Shown here piece by piece: positions 29,080-36,736 of a DNA stretch of 64,000 bases. The stretch's first letter is position 1, and every line of letters begins with the position of its first letter. The translations under genes and the position numbers were made by a program. This DNA is from AC-32 sp963763475 (GTDB lineage: Bacteria > Actinomycetota > Thermoleophilia > Gaiellales > Gaiellaceae): contig CAVXOR010000006.1 of NCBI GenBank assembly GCA_963763475.1, positions 1 to 64,000 of the forward strand, given 5' to 3'. Below the pieces are notes generated by a model, which was given only the letters and a program-made list of their open reading frames with translations, had not been told where the DNA came from and did not search any database.

Positions 29080-30399
29080 GTGAGCCGTCCCCTGCGCGTC
29101 CTCCACGTCGGGAACGTGGCCAACAACGGCTACCTGAACGCGAAGCTGCTCCGGCGTGTCGGCGTCAAGGCGGACGCGCTCTGCGACGAGTGGCACATGA
29201 TCAGCCAGCCCGAATGGGAAGACGCACCCATCGACTGGAACGGCGGCGATCCGGAGGCGCCGCTGATGGAGAAGGCCGAAGCAGCGGGTTGGCATCGCCC
29301 CGACTGGGTTCTCTCCCCGCGGTGGTGGGATCCGACGAACTCCCGTGAAACCTGGCTAGGGACCCGCTTCGACCTCCTGCGGGATGCTCCCTGGCTACTG
29401 CGCCGGTACGCATCGCTGCGCCGCTCCGCGGTCGGCTTCCCGCTGCATCCCGTGGATGTGCTGCGCGCCGGCGCCTGGCTGGACCACCTCGAGCGGCTCT
29501 TCGGGCCGGCCAGCCTGTTCGAGTCCTACGACATCGTCCACGCCTACGGCATCCATCCGATCCTGCTGCTGCTCACCGGGAAAAGCCCCTTCGTCGCCTT
29601 CGAGCACGGGACGATGCGAGACCTGCCGTTCCAGGACGACTGGTACGGCCGGATGCTGAGCCTGGCCTACCGTAGCGCCGGCAAGGTGATCATCACGAAC
29701 CCCGACGTGATCGCCTCCGCGCACCGCTTGGGGCTTGGGCCGGAGGACTACGTCTTCATCCCGCACCCCGTGGACGAGACGAAGTACTGTCCCGGCCCGT
29801 CCGAGCTGGGCCGGCAGCTCGGGGCGGAGGGCTGGGAGTTCGTGGCGATCTCGCCCTCGCGCCACGACTGGGACGTCAAGGGCAGCGACCGAATGCTGCG
29901 GGCGTTCGCCGAGCTCGTGCGGCAGGACCGTCCACACGCGCTGCTGCTGCTGAACGACTGGGGGCTCGAGGTCGACCGGAGCCGGAGCCTGATCGCCGAG
30001 CTCGGGATCGAGCAGAACGTTCGCTGGCTGGAGCCGCTGCCGAAGCTGGGGCTGATCGACGCCTATCGGGCCGCGGACGTCGTCCTCGACCAGTTCCTGA
30101 TCGGCACGTTCGGAGCCGTCGCGCCCGAGGCGATGGCCTGCGGGACGCCGGTGCTGATGGCGTTCGAGCCGGAACTCCACGAATGGTGTTTCCCGGAGCT
30201 GCCGCCGATCGTCGACGTGCGGACGCCGGAGCAGATCTACCGCGCGCTGCGCCGGCTCGCGCGCGATGAGCAGGCCCGGGCGGAGCTCGGCGAGGCGGGG
30301 CGGGACTGGGTCGAGCGCCACCATGGCTGGCGGCTTGTCGTCGACAGGCTGCTGGCGGTGTACGACGAGGTCACCGGCTACTCTCAAAAGCGCTCGTGA
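29080..30399 (+). CDS. GT4-like glycosyltransferase
   Basis: 439 residues from GTG 29080. SRPLRVLHVGNVANNGYLNA opens the N-terminal Rossmann domain; FVAFEHGTMRDLPF and VIITNPDVIASAHRLGL follow. The C-terminal domain has FVAISPSRHDWDVKGSDRML, ALLLLNDWGLEVDRS and VLDQFLIGTFGAVAPEAMAC, the donor-binding E-x7-E-like helix. Layout resembles the enzyme at 16881-17969. Acts at the cytoplasmic face. It leads a three-gene run with the GT2 and DUF2304 genes (GTGA at 30396-30399). Confidence 0.8.
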   Translation: MSRPLRVLHVGNVANNGYLNAKLLRRVGVKADALCDEWHMISQPEWEDAPIDWNGGDPEAPLMEKAEAAGWHRPDWVLSPRWWDPTNSRETWLGTRFDLLRDAPWLLRRYASLRRSAVGFPLHPVDVLRAGAWLDHLERLFGPASLFESYDIVHAYGIHPILLLLTGKSPFVAFEHGTMRDLPFQDDWYGRMLSLAYRSAGKVIITNPDVIASAHRLGLGPEDYVFIPHPVDETKYCPGPSELGRQLGAEGWEFVAISPSRHDWDVKGSDRMLRAFAELVRQDRPHALLLLNDWGLEVDRSRSLIAELGIEQNVRWLEPLPKLGLIDAYRAADVVLDQFLIGTFGAVAPEAMACGTPVLMAFEPELHEWCFPELPPIVDVRTPEQIYRALRRLARDEQARAELGEAGRDWVERHHGWRLVVDRLLAVYDEVTGYSQKRS

Positions 30400-31163
30400 G
30401 CGAGCTGGTCTCCCAGACCGTTGAGCCCAGGGCGGAGCGCGCCGTCGGCTTGCGCTGCCTGGCGATCGTGCCGGCCTACAACGAGGAGCTGTCCGTCGGT
30501 GCGGTCGTGCGCGAGATCGCCGCAGTCGGGAGTGAGTTCGAGATCCTTGTGGTCGACGACGGCTCGGCGGACGGAACCGCGTTGGCGGCGCAGGCCGCGG
30601 GCGCCGCAGTGATCAGGCTTCCCTTCAACCTGGGCATCGGCGGCGCCGTTCAGACCGGGTATCAGTTCGCGCGCGACCGGGGCTTCGACCTCGCCGTCCA
30701 GGTCGACGGTGACGGGCAGCACGATCCGGGGGAGATCGGGAAGCTGATCGAGCCACTCCTCGAGGGTCGCGCAGACCTCGTCGTCGGCACGCGTTTCGCC
30801 GAGGGCGGGGGCTATCGAGGAACGCCCGCGCGGCGGCTCGGGATCAGGTTCTTCGCGGCCGTCGTCTCGATGATGATGCGGCAGCGCGTCACCGACACGA
30901 CCTCTGGCTTCCGTGCGGCCAACAAGCGGGCGATCCGGCTCTTCGCCGCCGACTACCCGCACGACTACCCGGAGGTCGAGGCGACCGTGCTCCTCTCGCG
31001 CAGCGGGCTGACCATGGTGGAGGTGCCGGTGGTGATGCGGGTCCGGGAGAGCGGCAGCTCGTCGATCACCACCCTGCACGCCGGCTACTACATGATCAAG
31101 GTCGTCCTGGCGCTGTTCATCGGCCTCTTTCGCCGTTACTCGTCTCCGATGGAGGAACCATGA
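30396..31163 (+). CDS. GT2-family dolichyl-phosphate-mannose-synthase-like glycosyltransferase
   Basis: 255 residues from GTG 30396. CLAIVPAYNEELSVGAVVRE, EFEILVVDDGSADGTALAA, LPFNLGIGGAVQTGYQFA, LAVQVDGDGQHDP (metal site DGDGQ) and RVTDTTSGFRAANKRAI are the classic DPM1/DPG synthase strings. It likely loads a sugar onto polyprenyl phosphate as a lipid-linked donor for extracytoplasmic glycosyltransferases such as the membrane enzyme at 34547. It has no long C-terminal membrane domain; the DUF2304 membrane protein encoded next, overlapping by ATGA, may supply one, as is often seen for such pairs. Confidence 0.85.
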   Translation: MSELVSQTVEPRAERAVGLRCLAIVPAYNEELSVGAVVREIAAVGSEFEILVVDDGSADGTALAAQAAGAAVIRLPFNLGIGGAVQTGYQFARDRGFDLAVQVDGDGQHDPGEIGKLIEPLLEGRADLVVGTRFAEGGGYRGTPARRLGIRFFAAVVSMMMRQRVTDTTSGFRAANKRAIRLFAADYPHDYPEVEATVLLSRSGLTMVEVPVVMRVRESGSSSITTLHAGYYMIKVVLALFIGLFRRYSSPMEEP

Positions 31164-31531
31164 CCCCACTCAAGGTCTCGATCATCGCGGCGGCCGCGGC
31201 GGTGATCCTGCTGCTCGTGATCTTCGAGCTGATCCGGAGCCGGCGCCTGCAGGAGCGCTACGCCCTGCTGTGGCTGCTCACCGGTCTCGTGATCCTCGTC
31301 CTCGCGCTCTGGCGCGGGGCATTGGGCTGGCTGGCCGGCCTGGTCGGCATCTCGTATCCACCGTCGGCCCTGTTCGTGCTCGCGTCCTTCTTCGTGCTCC
31401 TGCTGCTGCTGCACTACTCGACGGTCATCTCCAAGCTCTCGGAGCAGAACATGATGCTGGCGCAGCGCCTGGCGCAGCTCGAGTACCAGGTGGCCGAGGA
31501 TCAGCCTCCTGCCGAGGTCAGCTCGCGGTAG
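31160..31531 (+). CDS. DUF2304 membrane protein
   Basis: 123 residues from ATG 31160. Three predicted membrane segments (IIAAAAAVILLLVIFELI; YALLWLLTGLVILVLALW; ALFVLASFFVLLLLLHYS) and a C-terminal amphipathic/coiled tail (LSEQNMMLAQRLAQLEYQV). The R-S-R-R-L-Q-E-R-Y-A-L-L-W signature between TM1 and TM2 marks DUF2304. Family members usually sit beside GT2 polyprenyl-phosphate sugar transferases, as here. The role is probably membrane anchoring or flipping of the lipid-linked sugar; this is inference. Its 3' end overlaps the convergent GT4 gene by 31 bp. Confidence 0.8.
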   Translation: MTPLKVSIIAAAAAVILLLVIFELIRSRRLQERYALLWLLTGLVILVLALWRGALGWLAGLVGISYPPSALFVLASFFVLLLLLHYSTVISKLSEQNMMLAQRLAQLEYQVAEDQPPAEVSSR

Positions 31532-32568
31532 ACGGCTTCGTGGGCGCGCGCCGCGCGATCCCACGTGAACACTGCCGCTCGGCGTACGCCGCGTGCCGAC
31601 CACGCGTCCGGGCTCGCGATGACGTCGAGGACAGCCTGCGCGATCTCGGCCGGCGAGGTCGGGTCGAAGTAGCGAGCGGCGTCGCCGCACACCTCCGGGA
31701 GCGACCCCGCGTGCGCGGCGACGACGGGGCACCCGGACGCCATCGCCTCGAGCGGCGGCAGCCCGAAGCCTTCGTAGAGGCTCGGGAAGACGAGAGCCGA
31801 TGCAGTCGCGTACAGCTCAGTCAGCTCGTCGTCGGTGACATGACCGCGGACTTCGACTCCCGGTGGCGCCCCGGAGTCGTGGCCCGAGCCGGTCAGGACG
31901 AGCCTGAGCTCGGGCCTTTCGAGGCGCAGCAGGGCGAAGGCCTCGAACAGCCGAGCGTGGTTCTTGTGCGGCCAGCGGTTGGCGGGGTAGAGGATGAACT
32001 CCTGGCGCGTCCCGGCCGAGGGCCTGAAGCGCTCGTGGTCGACCCCGTACGGGATGACGCGAATTCGCGGCGAGTCCACGCCCAGCCGCTCGATCACGGT
32101 CTCCTTCGTGTGCTCAGTCGGGACGATCACCAGCCGGCTTCGACGGGCGGCCCCGTGGTAGAGCAGGCGGCGGTACACGCGCTCGGCCCGGCTGAAGAAC
32201 TGCGGAAAGAGCTCGTGCTGCAAGTCCTGCAGCGTCACGACCGCCGGAGGTCCGAGTGGTGGGATCGTCGTCGTGAGCGGATAGTGGACGCACCGAATCT
32301 CGTCGGCGCCGGCCTCGCGCCTGATTGGGCCCGGTGCGGCCAGCGCACGAGACATCGCGGCGATCCGGCCCACCGTCGAACGGCCCGCCCGGTAGCTGTG
32401 AATCGTCCGATTCGAAAGGCCGTCGGCGGCGTCGCTCGCGATGCTCGGCGTCAGCACGCGGTACTCGAGCTCGCCCACCCGCGCCAGGCCGCGAACGAGC
32501 TCCCGCGCATAACGCTCGGAGCCGCCGAGGACCCCCGGCACGAGGGTCAGCAGGCTGATCCCGACCAC
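31501..32568 (-). CDS. GT4-family glycosyltransferase
   Basis: 355 residues from GTG 32568. VGISLLTLVPGVLGGSERYA is the acceptor-side opening. VVTLQDLQHELFPQFFSRAE, VIVPTEHTKETVIERLGV, VIPYGVDHERF, ILYPANRWPHKNHARL and FPSLYEGFGLPPLEAMASG (E-x7-E donor site) place it in the GT4 group acting on mannose- or rhamnose-type donors, though exact specificity cannot be read. TAGCTT stands 6 nt before the start. Its start is 75 bp from the divergent leader-peptide frame. Confidence 0.85.
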   Translation of the reverse strand: MVGISLLTLVPGVLGGSERYARELVRGLARVGELEYRVLTPSIASDAADGLSNRTIHSYRAGRSTVGRIAAMSRALAAPGPIRREAGADEIRCVHYPLTTTIPPLGPPAVVTLQDLQHELFPQFFSRAERVYRRLLYHGAARRSRLVIVPTEHTKETVIERLGVDSPRIRVIPYGVDHERFRPSAGTRQEFILYPANRWPHKNHARLFEAFALLRLERPELRLVLTGSGHDSGAPPGVEVRGHVTDDELTELYATASALVFPSLYEGFGLPPLEAMASGCPVVAAHAGSLPEVCGDAARYFDPTSPAEIAQAVLDVIASPDAWSARGVRRAAVFTWDRAARAHEAVYRELTSAGG

Positions 32569-32580
32569 CCGGCGAAGCTA
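32569..32580 (-). promoter_or_regulatory. leaderless-type -10 element for the GT4 gene
   Basis: Minus-strand TAGCTT (32580-32575) is followed by 6 nt and GTG 32568. Confidence 0.55.
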
Positions 32581-32605
32581 CATGAGTGCACTCAACGGCC
32601 GTCTT

Positions 32606-32680
32606 GAAGCTTCCTTAACGGCCCCACGGCGATACTTTGGCGATGCGGGCACGGAACGGCTGGACGATCTCGAAGCTTCC
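32606..32680 (+). promoter_or_regulatory. GAAGCTTCC repeat pair around the SDR leader
   Basis: GAAGCTTCC, containing the palindrome GAAGCTTC, occurs at 32606-32614 and again at 32672-32680, flanking GATACT (32631-32636), the likely -10 element. The first copy is upstream of the promoter; the second lies just before the SDR start. The pair could be a loop-forming operator or a chance repeat. Confidence 0.3.
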
Positions 32681-32684
32681 ATGA
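32643..32684 (+). CDS. 13-residue leader peptide coupled to the SDR gene
   Basis: ATG 32643 begins MRARNGWTISKLP and stops at TGA 32682-32684. That stop overlaps the SDR start as ATGA (32681-32684). GATACT lies 6 nt before ATG 32643, so transcription would begin at this codon and ribosomes finishing the leader could restart on the SDR gene. No ribosome site precedes ATG 32681, which gives the coupling a plausible purpose. The frame is short enough to occur by chance. Confidence 0.4.
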   Translation: MRARNGWTISKLP

Positions 32685-33586
32685 CGTCCTCACGAACGCT
32701 CATCACCGGTGCGCATGGTTTCGTCGGCAGTCATCTGCTGGCCGAGCTCGGCGACGAGGCGGTGCCGCTCGAGGCCAACGTCGCAAATGTCGACGCCGTG
32801 GCCAAGGGCTTGCGCCGCGAGCAGCCCACCGCGGTGGTCCATCTGGCGGCGCATTCCTCCGTGGCTTCGAGCTGGGGAGACGAGGGAGACGTGTGGCTCG
32901 TGAACGCCGTCGGGACGGTGAACGTGCTCTCGGCGGTAGCCTCGGAGGCCCAGGACGCGCGGGTGCTCGTCGTGTCCACCGGAGACGTCTACGGTCGCGC
33001 CGACGTCTTCCCGACGCCGGAGGACGCCCCGGTGCAGCCCCTCTCGCCCTACGCTGCCTCCAAGGCAGCGGCCGAGCTGGCGGTCGATCGTGCCCGCCGC
33101 GCCCAGGCGGTCGACGCTGTCGTCGTCCGCTCGTTCAGCCACATCGGTCCCGGGCAGGCGGAGGCCTTCGCGGTCGGCTCGTGGGCGGCACAGGCGGCGC
33201 GGCTCGAGGAGGCCGGAGGTGGAGTGCTCCAGGTCGGCGACCTGGAGGTCCGGCGAGATTTCACCGACGTGCGCGACGTCTGTCGGGCCTACCGGCTGTT
33301 ACTCGACCGGACGGTGCCGGCCGGGACGTACAATGTCTCGTCCGGGGTCGCCGTGCGCCTGGCCGAGGTCGTCGACGTGCTCCTCTCGCTTGCTCGCTGC
33401 CCGATCACGGTCGAGCTCGATCCCGAGCGCAGGCGAACAGCCGACATCCCGGTCCAGCAGGGCGATGCCGCTCGTCTGGCGCGCGCCACGGGTTGGAGGC
33501 CGGAGCTTCCGCTGGAGCGCACTCTGGCCGAGACGCTCGACTACGCTCGAGTGGCCGTGCAGGAAGAGAGGACAACCGCCCGATGA
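32681..33586 (+). CDS. SDR reductase, GDP-4-keto-6-deoxymannose reductase (RMD)-like
   Basis: 301 residues from ATG 32681 (TSSRTLITGAHGFVGSHLLA). VVSTGDVYGRADVFPTPEDA and PLSPYAASKAAAEL (YxxxK) supply the SDR catalytic residues; VVRSFSHIGPGQAEAFAVGS, RRDFTDVRDVCRAYRLLL and YNVSSGVAVRLAEVVDVLL match GDP-6-deoxy-4-keto-hexose reductases. It directly precedes and overlaps (ATGA) a GDP-mannose 4,6-dehydratase gene, the standard partner. Together they would make GDP-D-rhamnose (or GDP-6-deoxy-talose). Start upstream of this Met is rejected because the extra residues are unlike the family. Confidence 0.75.
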   Translation: MTSSRTLITGAHGFVGSHLLAELGDEAVPLEANVANVDAVAKGLRREQPTAVVHLAAHSSVASSWGDEGDVWLVNAVGTVNVLSAVASEAQDARVLVVSTGDVYGRADVFPTPEDAPVQPLSPYAASKAAAELAVDRARRAQAVDAVVVRSFSHIGPGQAEAFAVGSWAAQAARLEEAGGGVLQVGDLEVRRDFTDVRDVCRAYRLLLDRTVPAGTYNVSSGVAVRLAEVVDVLLSLARCPITVELDPERRRTADIPVQQGDAARLARATGWRPELPLERTLAETLDYARVAVQEERTTAR

Positions 33587-34557
33587 GCCGCGACCGGCGC
33601 GCGCTCATCACCGGCGTCACGGGCCAGGACGGCTCCTATCTGGCCGAGCTCCTGCTCGACCAGGGCTACGAGGTCTTCGGCATGACGAGGCGGGCCTCGA
33701 CCGAGAACGTCGAGCGCATTGCGCACCTCGTCGATCGGATCACGCTCGTGCAAGGCGACCTGCTCGACGCGCACTCGCTCGAGGAGGCCCTGCGCGGTGC
33801 GAAGCCGACGGAGGTCTACAACCTCGCCGCCCAGAGCTTCGTACCCACGTCGTGGAACCAACCCGTCCTGACCGCGGAGTTCACGGCTGTGGGGGTGACG
33901 CGGGTGCTCGAGGCGATTCGCTCAATCGACCCGGAGATCCGCTTCTACCAGGCATCTTCCTCGGAGATGTTCGGGAAGGTGCGAGAAGTGCCACAAAACG
34001 AGCTGACTCCCTTCCATCCGCGCTCGCCGTACGGGGTTGCCAAGGCCTATGCACACCACATCACGGTGAACTACCGGGAGTCCTACGACCTGTTCGCGGT
34101 GTCCGGGATCCTCTTCAATCACGAGAGCCCACGGCGCGGGCTCGAGTTCGTGACGCGGAAGATCAGCGACGCTGTGGCTCGCATCAAGCTCGGTCTTGCC
34201 GAGGAGCTCCGGCTCGGGAACACGGAGGCCAGGCGCGACTGGGGCTTCGCCGGCGACTACGTGCGGGCGATGTGGCTGATGCTCCAGCAGGACGAGCCGG
34301 GCGATTATGTCGTCGCCACCGGGGCCGAGCACTCCGTCCAGGAGTTCGTCGACCGGGCGTTCGTCGCGGCGGGGCTCGAGCAGGACGACCGCGTCGTGAT
34401 CGACTCGGCGCTCCTGCGCCCGGCCGAGGTCGATCACCTGATCGGTGATGCCTCACGCGCCCGCGACGAGCTCGGCTGGCAGCCCGAGGTCTCGTTCGAG
34501 CAGCTGGTGGAGCGGATGGTGTCAGCCGATCTCGAACGGGACCGCCGTGGCGGCTGA
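33583..34557 (+). CDS. gmd: GDP-mannose 4,6-dehydratase
   Basis: 324 residues from ATG 33583. RALITGVTGQDGSYLAELLL, FGMTRRAS, YNLAAQSFVPTSWNQP, YQASSSEMFGKVREVPQNE, PRSPYGVAKAYAH (YxxxK) and GILFNHESPRRGLEFVTRKI are diagnostic of GMD. It converts GDP-D-mannose to GDP-4-keto-6-deoxymannose using bound NADP. The C-terminus SFEQLVERMVSADLERDRR is complete. Embedded between the RMD-like gene (ATGA) and a membrane glycosyltransferase whose GTG lies 8 bases inside its end, so a three-gene unit. Confidence 0.92.
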   Translation: MSRDRRALITGVTGQDGSYLAELLLDQGYEVFGMTRRASTENVERIAHLVDRITLVQGDLLDAHSLEEALRGAKPTEVYNLAAQSFVPTSWNQPVLTAEFTAVGVTRVLEAIRSIDPEIRFYQASSSEMFGKVREVPQNELTPFHPRSPYGVAKAYAHHITVNYRESYDLFAVSGILFNHESPRRGLEFVTRKISDAVARIKLGLAEELRLGNTEARRDWGFAGDYVRAMWLMLQQDEPGDYVVATGAEHSVQEFVDRAFVAAGLEQDDRVVIDSALLRPAEVDHLIGDASRARDELGWQPEVSFEQLVERMVSADLERDRRGG

Positions 34558-36736
34558 GCAGGGGGAGACGGCTGCGTTCGGGCCGTCGACGGAACGACTG
34601 CGGGCCCGGGCGACCGAGCTCGTTGCGGCCGTTCCCGCCTGGGTCTGGCTCACGGTCCTCATGGGCGGCTCATGGGCGATCCGCGCGGTCCTGGCGGTTC
34701 GCGACCCGTCGCCCTGGATCTTCCAGGACGAGCTCCTGTACTCGGAGCTTGCCAAGAGCTTCGCCGCGACCGGCCACTTCGCGGTCCGCGAGGTCCCCGT
34801 CCCCGGCGCAGGCGGTTTCGGGGTCGTCTACCCCGTGCTGATCGCGCCGGCCTGGAAGCTCTTCCAGAACGTGCCGACGGCCTACGAGGCTGCCAAGATC
34901 ATCAATTCCCTGGTCATGTCGCTCGGCGCGATCCCGGTGTACTTGCTCGCGAGACGCATGGTCAGCAAGGCTTGGGCGCTCGCCGCGGCGGTGCTCGCAC
35001 TCACCCTCCCCGGGATGGTCTACACGAGCGTGATCATGACCGAGAACGCCTTTTATCCCGTCTTCCTCTTCTGGGTGCTCGCGGTCGTCCAGGCGCTCGA
35101 GCGGCCGACGGTGCTCCGGCAGCTCGCCGCCGTCGCGCTGACGTTCGTCGCGTACCTGACGCGGAGCCAGGGCGCCGTGCTCGTGCCGGCGCTCGTGACG
35201 GCGATCGTCCTCCTCGTGGTGCTGGACGCTCTCAGTGACGAGCGCGGATTCTGGCGGGCGGCGCTCGCCAGAACGCGGGCATTCTGGGCGACCTGGCTGA
35301 CTCTGGTGATCGGCGCCGGCGGCTTTCTCCTCCTCGAGGTCGGGATCAGAGGGAAGACGTTCTCCACCGCGGTGCTGGGCGGCTACACCATCCTGACGAC
35401 CTCCAGCTATTCCGCGAACGACGTGGCTCGCTGGTTCCTCTACCACTCGGCGGAGCTCGACCTCGCGGTCGGCGTGCTGCCGTTCGCCGCGTTCTTCTTG
35501 CTCGTTATCGCCGCGTTCAGACGGATGCCGCCCTCGCGTGAAGCTCGCGTGTTCGCCGTGGTCGCCCTCTCCGCCTCGGTCTGGCTGCTGGCCGAGGTGG
35601 CTGCCTTCGCCTCGAGCCCCTTCGGCCTGCAGATCCTCGAGCGGAACGACTTCTACCTGGAGCCGTTGTTCCTGATCGCCCTCGTAGTGTGGGCGGCGGG
35701 CGTGCTTCCTCGGTCCTGGCTCTCGACGGGCGTGGCGGCGGTGGCCGCTGTCGTCCTCGTTGGGCGCGCGCCGTACGGCTCGTTCATTGGCCCGCGCGCT
35801 GTCTCGAATGCTTTCGCGCTCCTTCCGCTCTGGAGGATCGAGGAGCACGGTTGGGTGACGCCCGGCCGCCTTACCGATTCCGTAGTCGTCGCGGGCATAG
35901 CGGCCGGATTGATCTTCGTGTTCGTGCCGCGCCGGCTGGCGCTGATCGCACCGCTGCTTGTGTTCCTCTACCTCGCGTGGGCGACTTCGCCGGTCGAGGG
36001 CAAGACGAGCGAGGCCTCGAGAGACTCGCGCTTCGGCGGCATCCAGGGGCCGTTGAACTGGATAGATCGCGCGGTCGGCGGGACGCAGCCGAAGGTGGCG
36101 GCGATCTGGAGCGGAGCGCCGGGGCTGAACTACGTGGCGCTGTGGAACAACGAGTTCTTCAACCGCACGGTGGGACCCGTATACAACCTCTCCGCCCCGC
36201 CGGACGGCCTGCCTGAGGAAACACTCACGCTCGACCCTGGCACCGCGTTCATCAGGCATGGGACCGGCAAGGTGCTGAGGGCCGAGTACGTCCTCTCGGA
36301 CGGATCAATGCAGGTGGCCGGGAAGACGGTCGCTACCGATCCGGGGATCAGCATGGCGGTCTATCGAGTGGATGGCCCGGTCAGGGTCGTTCGCCAGACT
36401 CAGGGGATCTACCCGGACAAATGGTCGGGACCCGGCGTCCAGTACACCCGGTACCCGTGCGCCGCAGGGACGCTCTCGGTCGCGCTCGCGGGGTATCGGC
36501 CGCTGCAGCCTCGGGCGGTCACGGTCGTGGCGAGGAACGCACGACGTCTCCTGGGCCGGATCGTGGTGCCGCCGGGTGGGCGGCGCGTCCTGACCCTGCC
36601 GTTGGAGCCGCGCCGTGGCTACTGCCTCGTGAATTTCTCGATCTCGCCGACGGCGATCCCCGCCAAGGTGCTCGGTAACAAGGATCCGCGCGTGCTCGGC
36701 TTGCTCTTCAAGCGACTCGACTACCGGCCGCGTTAG
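34547..36736 (+). CDS. polytopic membrane glycosyltransferase (ArnT/GT39-like)
   Basis: GTG 34547; 729 residues. About a dozen membrane helices occupy residues ~30-480. The first loop has the acidic motif DPSPWIFQDELLYSELA, the usual place of catalytic acidic residues in GT-C fold enzymes that use polyprenyl-phosphate sugars. The last ~230 residues are soluble and extracytoplasmic (LNWIDRAVGG; ALWNNEFFNRTVGPVYNLS; LRAEYVLSDGSMQVAGKTVA). It probably adds a sugar to the exported glycan outside, using the lipid-linked donor made by the DPM1-like enzyme at 30396. The tail resembles the partial gene at the left edge. Its stop interlocks with the convergent gene (TTAG, 36733-36736). Confidence 0.75.
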   Translation: MAAEQGETAAFGPSTERLRARATELVAAVPAWVWLTVLMGGSWAIRAVLAVRDPSPWIFQDELLYSELAKSFAATGHFAVREVPVPGAGGFGVVYPVLIAPAWKLFQNVPTAYEAAKIINSLVMSLGAIPVYLLARRMVSKAWALAAAVLALTLPGMVYTSVIMTENAFYPVFLFWVLAVVQALERPTVLRQLAAVALTFVAYLTRSQGAVLVPALVTAIVLLVVLDALSDERGFWRAALARTRAFWATWLTLVIGAGGFLLLEVGIRGKTFSTAVLGGYTILTTSSYSANDVARWFLYHSAELDLAVGVLPFAAFFLLVIAAFRRMPPSREARVFAVVALSASVWLLAEVAAFASSPFGLQILERNDFYLEPLFLIALVVWAAGVLPRSWLSTGVAAVAAVVLVGRAPYGSFIGPRAVSNAFALLPLWRIEEHGWVTPGRLTDSVVVAGIAAGLIFVFVPRRLALIAPLLVFLYLAWATSPVEGKTSEASRDSRFGGIQGPLNWIDRAVGGTQPKVAAIWSGAPGLNYVALWNNEFFNRTVGPVYNLSAPPDGLPEETLTLDPGTAFIRHGTGKVLRAEYVLSDGSMQVAGKTVATDPGISMAVYRVDGPVRVVRQTQGIYPDKWSGPGVQYTRYPCAAGTLSVALAGYRPLQPRAVTVVARNARRLLGRIVVPPGGRRVLTLPLEPRRGYCLVNFSISPTAIPAKVLGNKDPRVLGLLFKRLDYRPR

